Assembly (NCBI GenBank): GCA_964247055.1
Contig: OZ176051.1
Location: 5,332,001 to 5,396,000 of the forward strand
Source of the DNA: Paragordius varius
Lineage: Eukaryota > Nematomorpha
DNA: 64,000 nt
Direction: 5' to 3'
Shown: positions 11,701 through 21,779 of the stretch, piece by piece
How the letters are laid out: every line of letters begins with the position of its first letter
How positions within the stretch are numbered: position 1 is the first letter of the stretch
Notes under the pieces: generated by a model
Databases searched by the model: none
What the model saw: only the letters and a program-made list of their open reading frames with translations
Told to the model about the DNA's origin: nothing
Position numbers and translations under genes: made by a program

Positions 11701-14700
11701 GAATGGCCTAAAATTAAGCCTTTTGGAGGTATATATATACTATAAATTAATTTATCATATATTTTCTTTTGTTAAAATATAATTTTAGAGTTTTAAAGAC
11801 ATTATAAAATTTATTATCACTTTGGGTTGTTTTTTAAATTTAATGAATTTTGGTATATAAAAGGATGTTATAATTTTCCATAAAATGGCTAATAAAATCA
11901 GTAATTATTTGCTTATGTCGAATATAAAGTTAATATAACAAACTTTATTATATAAATTATTTCTTTTTTTTGGTTTTTTTTCAAGTTTAGGGATTCCCTT
12001 CTAAATATAAAATTTATTAGACTTTGAGATTGATGGAGATAATCCAGACCATTTATCCTTGATATATGATCAAAGTACCGTGCGGGCCAAAGAATATAAT
12101 ATACAAGGAGTTACTCTTCAATTAACACAAGGTAAATTACAGTAAAAATTGAAATTTTACGGACAAAACATAAAAATATTAAAACAATATTTTTTTAATT
12201 TTCTTTTTTAATTATAACTCATTGTTTAAAATTGCAAAGTATTTATTTTACAGTGGTAAGTAAATATTTTATATAAGATAAATAAAGATTTACAAAAGTA
12301 TGGTTGCCTTTTAAAAAAAAATTTGTATTTATATTTATACGTTTTGTCCGTATAATTCAATTTTTACTGTGTTATATTTCTAAGTTGTACTTTTATTTGA
12401 TAAAATATTTTCCACGGTAAAAATTAAAATTATACGACGGATATTTTTTTAAAAAAAAGATGTTTTTTTAGCACAAAATACAATAGAGATGTAAATTGTT
12501 AATACATTTAATTATATAATTCAAATATAGCTTTGGAAAGATTAATTAAGGTTCAAAAAAGTATGGTTGTTTTATACAAATAATTTTTCCAGTTTTTACA
12601 CTTTCTTTATAAATATAATTTACTCTATTTTTTATTTTTTGATATTTTTAAGGGGTCATAAAGAGACTTATCCCTGCAGTAGCAACGACAAATGCCGTCA
12701 TAGCTGGTATATAATTTTATTATTTATCAGGGATTTATAAACTGCGCAACTGTTTTCGGTTAAAATAAAAAATTTAAAAATGTTTTTTTGGAATTGTTTT
12801 ACAAGGTTTTAGAATTCCAAATGAATAATTTTGTTGTCTTAATTTCTGTTACTTTTAATAAATTTATTTAACTTTCGCAGTTATACCACTAAAATTAAAA
12901 TATTAATTAAATACATAAAGAGTAAAAGACAAATTTTTTTATTTTACAAACTAATTGCTAAACCTAAAGAGATTTAAATTATTAATCTTATTTAAACAAT
13001 AGTTGTTGGTTAAATTGAATTTAAGGGTCCAAAAAATTCGTTTTTTATCATAAAATAATATTATTCTTTATTTTTTATGTTTTTTAATCTAATTTTTACT
13101 CTATATTTTTAGCTATGTGTGCAATAGAAACATTCAAAATAGCTACCAAGTATATCTTATAAAATATTTCTTAGAAATAGGATTTTATTTATAATTTCTT
13201 ACAATGATCTATAGTATAAGTAAAAAAATGTTAAATTTTTTAAAATAACTAATTTATTAACTAATATCAGCATTTATTATACGGACAACAATTTTTTATC
13301 AAGAAACGTATTAGGATATAAGTAACATGTCCCGTTACGATCTTTAATATATAAAAACAGTAATCCCTAAAAACAATCGGGGAACAATAATATTTAAACC
13401 TAAATGACCACATTGTATAATTTTATTTTATTTTTCAAATTTTTATTAAAAAAAGTTTTATCCTATATCAAGTTGCGATATAAACAAATTTACCTAAAAT
13501 AAGGCAATGATGAGACATTATATTTAACATCTTAATTGTTAATTATTGAATTTATAAATTAAGGAAAAATTATCCACATAATAATTATGTTTTAAATAAA
13601 ATCAATATACGTGATTTTAAATAGATTTATTTTATTGTTGGCATTATAAAATGTATAGTTCTGAATTAGTTAAGTCATATTGTTTTATAATATCTTATCA
13701 ATTTTTTATTTTAATAAATCCAAGATGTTTTGGTTGAAACTATATAATAATAGGGAATTTTTTTAAAAAAAATGCAAATTACGTAATTATGGTGTGTCTT
13801 TATAGATAGATTGTAGAGACATATTTATATACTTTAACAAAATATGTATAATTTTATTGTTTTTTGGTTCATATTATTAATAAAAGGTATTTGCCTTTTA
13901 TTATTCTGCTCAAAAAAGGTTATGTAAATTTTATTTTTCTTTTAAAAAGCTGTTTTCCGTTGGTTAACAATTATCTTTTCAACGATACAGACGGTGTTTA
14001 TGGATATGCATATGCCACAGAAAAGCGTGAAGTTTATTTTAGCTTGCATTGAAATACGGACAAAACGTAAAGAAAAATATTTTTTTCTAAAAGACAACCA
14101 TACTTTTAAAACCTTAATTTTTTGAAATATAACTCATCTTTTTGAGTGGAAAAATAAAAAATAGTGGAGTTAATTGGTAACATTTAATTTATAAATTTCA
14201 AAATTGTAATGAAGTTTATGTAAAAACTATCACAGTTTGAAAAATATGGTTGATTTTCAGATCAAAATATTTGTCTTTTATTTTTACGTTTTGTTCGTAT
14301 AATTTCAATTTTTACTGTAAATTTATTTTTTTTATTTCTACCCAAATCTCAGATATAAATTAATAAAATCATGAGTCAGAATTACGAACAATTTCAAAAT
14401 ATAAAATTTTAAGCATTATGTGTCTGAATTAAAAATCGCCTTTTAATTCTAAAATTTAATTTATATTATTTAGGATTGCTTAGCATGTGGTCATAAGGAA
14501 TTATATTTATCATTCAAGCCAACAGATAACATAAACGACATAATACAACACCTAAAAGAAGATCAAACCTTGTATAAATTAATATTATTATACTTTTTTT
14601 AGCAATAAAATTATTGAATATTGTTTCTATTTGATAGCCAATTAAAATCTCCATCTCTATATACGCACATTGATGGAAAACCTAAAACATTGTATGTATC

Positions 14701-15105
14701 AGATGTCAAAGATTTGGAATGTAAAACACGCTCTAATCTGCAAAGTTCTTTGCAAGGTAATAAAACACATACTTTTTAACAATATTTTTTTTATTTTTTA
14801 AATAATTTTGCATTTTTTTATTTTCTATATACATCAAAAGATTTCTTAATTAAATATTATTTGATTTAATATATATTATTATTATTAATAATACAAGTTT
14901 TTAAAGATTTAGTAACTTGTTAAAATTTTTAAATTAATTTAAATAAGCTTCTTATTAAATATGGATGGATAAAATAGATTTAAAACTTGAAGATAATGCA
15001 GTATTAGAAGTGATGGATGTAACATCCCCCAGACCGCTTTTATTTCGATTAAAATTCTGTCATGAACTCAAAAATGGAGATCATTTATTTTCAAACACAA
15101 ATTAA
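8764..15105 (+). CDS. UBA3: NEDD8-activating enzyme E1 catalytic subunit
   Basis: UBA3 pairs with NAE1 to adenylate NEDD8 and pass it to UBE2M for cullin modification. Fourteen exons: 8764-8841, 8865-8945, 8967-9049, 9074-9198, 9222-9286, 9631-9789, 11626-11728, 12021-12131, 12653-12706, 13113-13149, 13950-14031, 14474-14571, 14638-14756, 14978-15105. All phases agree and give 440 residues (human 463). Seen: nucleotide-binding [12 protein letters not shown] (residues 37-48), [28 protein letters not shown], catalytic Cys203 in [16 protein letters not shown], the [14 protein letters not shown] helix, the second zinc-ligand pair CLACG, and the C-terminal ubiquitin-fold domain. Introns 1-4 are 21-24 bp; later introns are 66-1,836 bp and swollen by transposons. 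Exons 7-14 are repeated at 32,922-36,510. Confidence 0.96.
8842..9221 (+). other. Run of four micro-introns in UBA3
   Basis: Introns at 8842-8864 (23 bp), 8946-8966 (21 bp), 9050-9073 (24 bp) and 9199-9221 (23 bp) each begin GT and end TTTAG, ATTAG or TGTAG. Removing them gives continuous UBA3 protein matching the family, so they are real introns. They leave almost no room for a branch point and polypyrimidine tract. ELOC (22, 25 bp) and GLB1 (26, 32 bp) follow the same rule. Confidence 0.93.
10100..10400 (-). mobile_element. Merlin/IS1016-like transposase relic in UBA3 intron 6
   Basis: A stop-free minus-strand stretch reads [20 protein letters not shown] and then [18 protein letters not shown]. 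It resembles the DDE core of ISXO2/IS1595-type transposases used by Merlin elements (pattern IIxxxIxPGTxIxSDxWxAYxxLxxxGYxHxTVNH). The expected second Asp is not preserved and flanking frames are broken. No terminal repeats were found. It lies in the part of intron 6 that is absent from the second UBA3 copy. Confidence 0.45.
10690..10890 (+). mobile_element. LINE reverse-transcriptase tail fragment
   Basis: A short translated piece reads [17 protein letters not shown] followed by KRCFHTLEI. It resembles the YGSETWxLxKxxxxxLxxFExxCLRRI segment found just after the reverse-transcriptase domain in many animal LINEs. Both ends are truncated and stops flank it. A second tail of the same general type is at 62,615-63,000. 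Confidence 0.55.
12140..12369. mobile_element. TA-target MITE (CAGTAAAAATTG family), UBA3 intron 8
   Basis: Starts CAGTAAAAATTGAAATTTTA and ends with its complement CAATTTTTACTG. Subterminal CGGACAAAAC and AAAGTATGGTTG motifs are shared with every other copy. TA on the left fits a Tc1/mariner-type target. A more degenerate copy follows at about 12,414-12,610. Both are also present in duplicate B, so they predate the duplication. Confidence 0.75.
14051..14317. mobile_element. TA-target MITE, UBA3 intron 11
   Basis: Same family as 12,140-12,369; the left end is eroded (begins at TACGGACAAAACG), while the right end TTTTTACTG|TA is intact. The orthologous copy in duplicate B (35,439-35,726) keeps both ends. 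Confidence 0.7.
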
Positions 15106-15860
15106 ATAATTTGATATGTTTTATTATTATTATCATACAATTTATTTGCAACATTTGTAAATAAGTATTTATGTATAAATAAATAATTCATAAATCTTAT
15201 ATTTTATTTAATAAATAAATATTGACTATTTCTGGTTTTTTTGTAATTATATAAATGTAAATATATGAATGTGATGAGCGTGGGTGACATACTGTCATAA
15301 TTGCATATTAATTAAATCATTCAAAATAAATATAATTTTGCTAAAAAAATAAATTTACACAGGGTTTTATAAATAAGATTTCTGTAATACAACTCTATAA
15401 ATATAAATTATGTTGATATATTATTGTTTGGCTATAAATTATATTTATTGTTGATATAACATTTAACTGATTTTTTGAGCATTCATGCATTTCAATTTGG
15501 CATTGGGTATTCATCTGTACACATATCGCTCCTTTCATTTTCTGATATAATATCGCCTATTTATCAACAGATTTAAACAGAATATGTTAAGCTTTAATAA
15601 ATTTAAATAATAAAACATATTTTATATCCATAATTAATCTGTAATAAAAGAGCGATAATTATAAACTAATAATGTTAATAGTTTTAGGACCTATTTAATA
15701 TATCATTTACACCTCAAATTCATTCATAAACGTTTAAATGTATTCTCGAACATTACAAATGTATCCTTTCCAAAATAAATTGTTTTTCATATTATAAATT
15801 ACCTATATTTATATTTTCAAAAAATGAAATTTTGCTTAAATAACATAATACACAAAAAAT
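15106..15860. other. UBA3 3' flank, convergent spacer (copy A)
   Basis: No gene. Holds the UBA3 3' flank with several AATAAA runs just after the stop. It contains the empty target sites for the iteron MITE (near 15,120-15,135) and for the LTR element (TTAAG at 15,587-15,591), which are occupied in copy B. About 15,700-15,765 is the left end of an old iteron-bearing MITE (ATCATTTACAC then worn 21-bp iterons) whose partner is at 41,957-42,229. Confidence 0.7.
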
Positions 15861-16039
15861 AATATTATAAAATATGGGACTTTATAATAAGTGAAACTTT
15901 TTACCGTCTTTAAAACAGATTCTTTAAACAAGCTATACTTCGGTAATTAATGTTTTTTACAGTTTCTCCAAAAACATTAATTGTCATAATATCGTTATTA
16001 ATAAAAATGTTTTTTTTAAAAAAAACTAAAATCTTTAAC

Positions 16040-17118
16040 CATTTTTCCAATCATAACGACATATGGGCCGAGGTATTTGTTACATGATATAATATCCAGG
16101 ATGCGTATATACCAAAAAATAGCGGAAAGCGCTAAGAAAAACCTACCCCAAATCAAACAAAATTTGACACGATGCACGAAATCAAGGGTTAAGGGGAAAA
16201 TCTTGTGTTTACGATAAGCATTCCATGTCCGTATATACAATTCGTTAAGGCTAAAACAAAAAAATTGTTACAATATGATTAAAAATAAATGCTCTGGTTT
16301 TTTATAAAATATGGTCAGATAGCATTTTAGAATGTTAATAGAAATTTTATGACTGGAAAACAGGTAAAAGCGAAATATATTTTTTATGCATTAAAGGCAA
16401 TTTTATTGCTCTTTACTGTAAATGCTACCCTGTATATATAGATGGCTATGAGATTAAATTACAAACATTTAATAAATTTTTTTGGCAATATATTAAACAA
16501 TAAAGTTACTTTATATCTGCGGCCATTTTAAACATAAATCCAAACATAAAGAGTATGAAAGCACATAAGCACAGGATATTCCAAAGATTGCTAAACCTGT
16601 TAATAAAATTATAAATTATATTTATAAATAATCTGTAAATATATACATTTCATGAAAATTATTCGATTAAATTGTGTTGCAATCAATTAACATAGAAAAT
16701 ATTATAACATAAATGTGAACTAACAATACAAAGTTAAAGCGCTAAATACGAAGAATATTTTATAAGATAATTACAAAAAAATCATAAATATTAATTATAT
16801 TTTTTGATAAATATATATGAAAGGATTTAATAAATTATCTTATTCCTTCAAATTGATATTCTATTATAAAATAATAATTAGCTATCCTAAATATCCCAAT
16901 ATATTCCTTAACATTTTTCATGATTTCATAGAGGAAAAAACTAAAATTTACCATAATTTAGTTTTTTGATTTAATCCTACAGCCTCACTTGCAATGGCTT
17001 CTCGTATCTTTTCACAGGCAAAAGTTAACACGTAAAGTAGAACGAAAATTTCCATCCATGATGAAAATACTCCAATGTGATGTGTAAAGATTTGGGAGTC
17101 CACCAAAAAAGATAATTA
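16040..17118 (-). pseudogene. Truncated TRPM copy (S2-S4 exons only)
   Basis: Second copy of three transmembrane exons of the TRPM gene at 42,239-63,815: S4 exon 16,040-16,250, S3 exon 16,510-16,596 and most of the S2 exon (16,952 to about 17,118). Exon sizes, frames and splice sites match the full gene. In the S4 exon I count three nucleotide differences from the other copy, all synonymous (e.g. Gly-Arg GGTAGG versus GGACGG). The copy lacks S1 and the N-terminus on one side and S5, pore, S6 and C-terminus on the other, so it cannot make a channel. The loss on the 3' side is a clean ~3-kb gap relative to the full copy, joined near 15,860 in A/T-rich microhomology. Confidence 0.88.
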
Positions 17119-17480
17119 AAGTATCCATCCTGCATTAAATAACTAGTTTGTAATTGGATTAATGAGCATATTCAGAATTTTCAAAATTGCTTATACATAT
17201 GATATTCAGATGGAGTAATGATCTTGTGCGTTCAATGTGCAAATAATATATTTAGGCATTGGATATTTATGTAGTAACCCATAAAATATATTATACTATT
17301 CCACCAATTCCGCTGATTTAATAGATAAAGAGAGCATATAATATGGAATTAATCTGGCAAATAAAAGCAAATTAATTGAAACGAAAATGTAAGGACACGC
17401 CTAGGTGTCCATTAAATTGTTAATTTCTGTAATTTGCAATTTGGAAAACCAGAGTACATATATGGATGTATTGAAAAATC
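17119..17480. other. Spacer beyond the duplication edge
   Basis: AT-rich sequence with no similarity to the full TRPM gene and no recognised gene. Confidence 0.5.
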
Positions 17481-18290
17481 TAAGCGCCAATGATTACAAT
17501 CAGAAAAAAATTTATATGAGAAGGCTGGGGGGAAGCAAATTTGAAGGCTTTACGCCTTCTTCACCTATGGCAACGAGGGATGGGGACGTGAATCAAGACT
17601 ATCAACCAAGGATTGTTACGTGAATCATGGAGGGAACATAAATCTTTTACGAGGTAAATGTATTATTTAGGTGTAATGGGATAAACTCTACGGGAAAAGC
17701 GTACGTTGCGGAATCAAGAAGCCCTGGACTCATCAAATTCGGTGATATGCATCTGGACGTTTGATGGATCGACACAGGAAGAGGAACCTACTTATTAGGA
17801 GGTAATACTAATTTTTAGGTGTGGACGGACATTGGCACATTGAGGAGGATGGATCTGTTGGGAAGAAGCTCTTGGGAGATACCTGACACACGGCGATGGG
17901 GAGAATGGCAAATCGCGCCTGGAGCTGATTGATGGGAATACTCTTCGACTTGAACGCACAACAAGCTCTCATTATACTTGTGGAGAGTTTTTGGGCCTGA
18001 TGACTCTCTAATAGGAGGATTTATTCCTCCTTCACACGAGTGGGAAAGATCAACTCTTGTTGAGAGAGTTGTTTTCCTCACTCGTGTGTGAAGGAGGATT
18101 AATTTCTCCATTAAAGAGTTGGCCCAAAAACTCTCCACTAGTATAATGAGAGTTTGTTGTGCAAAGTCAGGCCCCAAAATCCAAAATTTTAATTTGAGCA
18201 CTCATACTCCCGGACGCTCAAAATAAAATTTTGGACTTAGAATATTTTTTAATTTTTTTTCTCGCCCTTTGGGGGGGGGGGGGTGTTATA
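17480..18290. other. G-rich island of unknown origin
   Basis: About 800 bp of clearly higher GC than anything nearby, bounded on the right by a run of 14 G at about 18,274-18,287. It holds short open stretches (for example 17,405-17,623 and, on the minus strand, 17,815-18,201) that I do not recognise, the small hairpin GAAGGCTTTACGCCTTC (17,540s), and a 207-bp hairpin at 17,956-18,162. Composition suggests an inserted or transferred segment, possibly a mobile element; nothing in it identifies the family. Confidence 0.5.
17956..18162. repeat. 207-bp imperfect palindrome
   Basis: Outer arms GCACAACAAGCTCTCATTAT (from 17,956) and the complement of its partner ending at 18,162 pair over about 40 bp. 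Inner arms include GGAGAGTTTTTGGGCC / GGCCCAAAAACTCTCC and CCTCCTTCACACGAGTG / CACTCGTGTGTGAAGGAGG. The centre is near 18,057-18,060. A transcript would fold into a ~100-bp stem. Confidence 0.85.
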
Positions 18291-18299
18291 TATATTTAT

Positions 18300-19650
18300 T
18301 GATATTTTTTAATTTTTTTCTTAATATAAAATCATAATTACTACAACATTTATTGAATAATTTATATAAATATTAATTTTCTTTTATATTCATTCTTGTT
18401 TGGTTAAGTTATTCTTGTTTTTCTGTCAATTCGTTGTTGTGTCTAGCTTTTGATTCTTGTTTAGTTTTTTATTAGAATATAGTAATTGTATTTAGGATAG
18501 GTATGTTCTGATTCTATAAAATATTAATAAAGCATATATTTATTTATATTTAAAGCCTTTCTCAAAAAAATTTTCACATTAAATGTAATTATTGAAATAT
18601 TGTGAATAAGGCCTGAACCCAAAATTTTAAATTTTTAAAAGAGATCAGACGTTTTTATTCGTTTTTAGCCAAATTGTGGTTTTCAAAAACTAATTTTTGT
18701 GGTTTTGTTAAAATTTATTTTTTATGTTGCAAATTTAAAACCCCAAACAACCAATATATAAATTAATTTATATATTATATATAATATAAAAATAATAAAG
18801 TCCTGCGGACTTCTTTAAGCTAATGAACCAACTCCAATCCCTCATTCTAACCCTAGCCCATAAACTCGAAACCCTTAAAGTGCTTTAAACCTAAATCGAT
18901 AGAAATTATAATTTATATTTGTCAAAGTTTTTATATTTATCCATTTCAAAAATACCTAGACATTTTTTCTACGGTGTAAAACACTAACAGAGAAAAAAAT
19001 ACAAAATAATGAACAACAGTGGGTAATTAATTTCAAAAAATTAAAACATTTTTTCCTATTACACATGTCAAAATCTTTAAAATATTTTTATAAGATAAAA
19101 TCAACCAACAACTTTTATATAAACGCCTTATATGATTTTATGTAATAAAACCTCTAAAAATTAAATAAAGAAAAGTGCAATCATTTTACTTTTTGGTACT
19201 AAATAACTTATAAAATTATAAGGTAACCGAAAAAGTAAATAAAAAAATAAATATTTTGAATATTTTGCTTTACTGATCATATGGTTAGAGATTAAAACCG
19301 GCTATTGGTTCGATTTCCTAGCATTAAAATAGAAAATTTTTTATTAAAATTAAATAATATATTATTTTAAAAAAAATGGTTATATATTATTAAACAGTCA
19401 TTTTTATTTGTTTTTAATATAAAAGTCAATTAAATAAACAGCTGAGAGAAATTATAAAAAATATTAAATTTGAATATAAGGCTAAAAACAAACTATTTTG
19501 CAAGATTTGGCTTTTAAGAATAAAATATTTAAGAATATATATGATTCAATATCAATCATTCTAACTAAGGTTAACTTGTCGTTGATTCAATTAAAAAACC
19601 CCACAGCATATTCTAAATTAATGAAAAAAATATAATTTGTGACTAAACCG
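18300..19650. other. AT-rich DNA without gene
   Basis: Apart from the dispersed repeat at 18,797-18,895, no gene or clear repeat. Near 19,600-19,640 there is a worn third copy of the spacer block seen at 21,112-21,330 and 24,040-24,235 (CATATTCTAAATTAA then an A/T run). Confidence 0.5.
18797..18895 (-). repeat. Dispersed repeat with GAAGTCCGCAGGACTTC palindrome, copy 1
   Basis: Reads (plus strand) AAGTCCTGCGGACTTC, then CCAACTCCAATCCCTCATTC and CTAACCCTAG. The same block in the opposite orientation occurs at 29,312-29,405 and 30,120-30,212. Not a known element to me; no coding capacity. Confidence 0.65.
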
Positions 19651-19679
19651 TTTAAAATGTTGGTTGATGGTATCTGAAA

Positions 19680-20680
19680 AAATATTTAAATTTTTTGTAG
19701 TGTTTTAAATTAATTTTTAAAAAATGAGCGGATTTTAAATCGTAATAAACAATTTATAAAACAAACTTAGCTGTTTTTTAAATTAGGTGTTAGTCTGTAT
19801 GATTAGTTGTTGAATAAATCTTAGGATTTAGCGGTTTAAAAGTATAACTCAACGGTATTTTAAGACATTTTAGCGCTGTCTATATTTAGCTGTTTCTTTA
19901 AAAAAATTTGTTATGGTTTTTAAATTATTAGCTTTTTCATGAAAAATAGTAGTAATTAAATAAACAGTTTTTAAGAAAAATTTGATGTTTTTTAGCAGTT
20001 TTCACAAATCATTTAGCGGTTTTATAAATATTTAGCTGGGTTTCAATAATGATTAGCTATTTTTAAGAAACTCTTATTATTTAGCGGTTTTAATTAATTA
20101 TTCAACGGTAAAAAATAGCGGTTTTAAAAAGATTTGTGGATTTTAATAAATATTGGTTGTTAAATTTAGTGTATTTTCTATAAATAAAATTTTTTAAATA
20201 AATCTCAACAGTTTTTTGATAAAAATTTCCTATTTTTTAGATATGTGGTTGTTAAATCTTTAACGGTTTTTAATAAAAAGATATAAATTTAAATAGGAGA
20301 TTATTATTAATAAACATTAGCGGTTTTTAATAAAATTTAGCGGTTTTTATGAAAAAATAGGGTTATTGATATATATTAGCGGTTTATAAAACGAATTTAA
20401 AGGTTTTTATCGGTGTTCATTTAGCGTTTTAAAAAAAATATAGATGTTTTTAATTAAAAGAGTTTTTTGATGAACCTCAGCGGTTTTATAATAAAAATTA
20501 GTGTTTTTAAGTAAAAATTAACAGTATTTTAGTATGTTGGCGGTTTTTTAATAAAATTTAGTGGTTTCAAAAATCTTTACTGGGTTTTTAATTTCAAAGA
20601 ATCCTCTCTTTTTAAATAAATTTTGTGGTTTTTAAAAAGTTTTAGCAATTTTTAAATAATAATTTTTTTATTATTTGATG
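19680..20680 (+). repeat. Satellite block 1, TTAGCGGTTTT orientation
   Basis: Irregular array of TTAGCGGTTTTTAATAAAA-like units about 17-25 bp long with much variation in the A/T filler. G/T-rich on the plus strand. Confidence 0.8.
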
Positions 20681-20689
20681 TTAAATCAA

Positions 20690-21110
20690 ATAAATTAATA
20701 AAATTAAAAACTAATAGAATTATTCGTCAAAGTTGTTCCTTCTAAAGTACTAACAGTCAATAAGGCAATCTGTTTTTACTATCAGCCGTTTAAAATCAAA
20801 TATTTATAATTGATACAGCTATTAAAGCTAAACTTTTTTAAATGATGATGACAGCTGTTTTATTAAATCTAATTAGTTTCTTAAATCAACCGTTTTTTAC
20901 AAAAGCATCTGATTAATAAAAACAAGTTATAAATAAAAACAAAGGCATTATAAAAACACTGATTAATTAAAATAACTGATTATTAAAAACAGCAATAAAC
21001 AGATTAATATAACAACTGTATACTAATTTATTAAAACAGCTGATTAACAAAACATGTGGTTAATAAAACCATTGTTGTGATAAAATATTATAAAAAGAAC
21101 ATTAATATAA
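20690..21110 (-). repeat. Satellite block 2, inverted orientation
   Basis: Units of the type AACTGATTAATAAAAACA. The core AAAACAACTGATT corresponds to the complement of the AGCGGTTTT/CAGTTGTTTT core, so the orientation has flipped relative to block 1. Confidence 0.7.
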
Positions 21111-21111
21111 A

Positions 21112-21330
21112 ACACTTGGGTTTTACTTAAAAACCGATTAATAAAATACAAATAATAATTACCAAGTTTCAAAACATTCGATGTTCTTGATCAGTTTCTG
21201 CGCAAATAACTGAGGCAACTATCATATTCTAAATTAAAAAAATGAAAAAATATATATTAAAATAAAATTTTGAAAAAAAGCCAATATTGTAATTTATAAA
21301 GAGTTGGTATATTAGGAGAATTTATTAATT
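21112..21330. repeat. Spacer block between satellite blocks, copy 1
   Basis: Non-satellite sequence of about 200 bp (CTTGGGTTTTACTTAAA ... CAAATAATAATTACCAA ... CATATTCTAAATTAAA) repeated at 24,040-24,235, in each case just where the satellite flips orientation. Confidence 0.75.
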
Positions 21331-21339
21331 TTAACTCTT

Positions 21340-21740
21340 ATTAATTTTTGCGGTTTTACAAGAATTTTAGCATTTTCGAAAGAGTTTTTGAGGTTTTAAA
21401 AGATTTTTTGAGGTTTTAAAGTTTAAATTTTTGGGGGTTTACATTTTTTTAGCAGTTTTAAAGAATGCGGTTTTACAAGAATTTTAGCGGTTTTACAAGA
21501 ATTTTAGCAGTTTTACAAGAAATTTGAGGTTTTAAAAGAATTTTAGCAGTTTTAAAAGTGTTTTTGAGGTTTTAAAATTTTTTTAAAGAATTTTAGCAAT
21601 TTTAGAAGGATATTAGCCGTTTAACATGAATTTTACAGTTTTAAAAAGGCTTTTAGTTTTTAGAGAGTTATAGCTCTGTTTTAGATTTTAAAAAATAATT
21701 TTTATAAAAAATTATGCGGTTCTTTTTAATTATCATTATT
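21340..21740 (+). repeat. Satellite block 3, TTAGCAGTTTT orientation
   Basis: About twenty units of the form TTTTAGCAGTTTTAAAAGAA or GAGGTTTTAAAAG; same strand sense as block 1. Confidence 0.75.
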
Positions 21741-21779
21741 ATTTTTTGAATGTAATCGTTTTTCATTTAATAAATAATT

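Larger units (their letters stand above)
10988..17118. repeat. Segmental duplication, left copy (A)
   Basis: Collinear with 32,275-46,270. It starts inside UBA3 intron 6 (shared text from AGATTGGAACTTACGTAGCC) and ends inside the TRPM S2 exon, near 17,118. Relative to copy B it lacks the LTR element, the 396-bp iteron MITE and about 3.0 kb holding the TRPM pore and C-terminal exons. Introns differ by several percent plus many small indels, while exons differ by about 2 percent. Confidence 0.9.

Noticed and set aside
17405-18201. 72- and 128-codon open frames in the G-rich island
   Set aside because: No family resemblance; the longer one runs through the hairpin, so it is likely a by-product of composition and symmetry.
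19265-19320. tRNA-like GGTTAGAGATTAAAACC...GGTTCGATTTCC
   Set aside because: Too short between the two motifs and no cloverleaf; probably chance or a worn tRNA-derived repeat.
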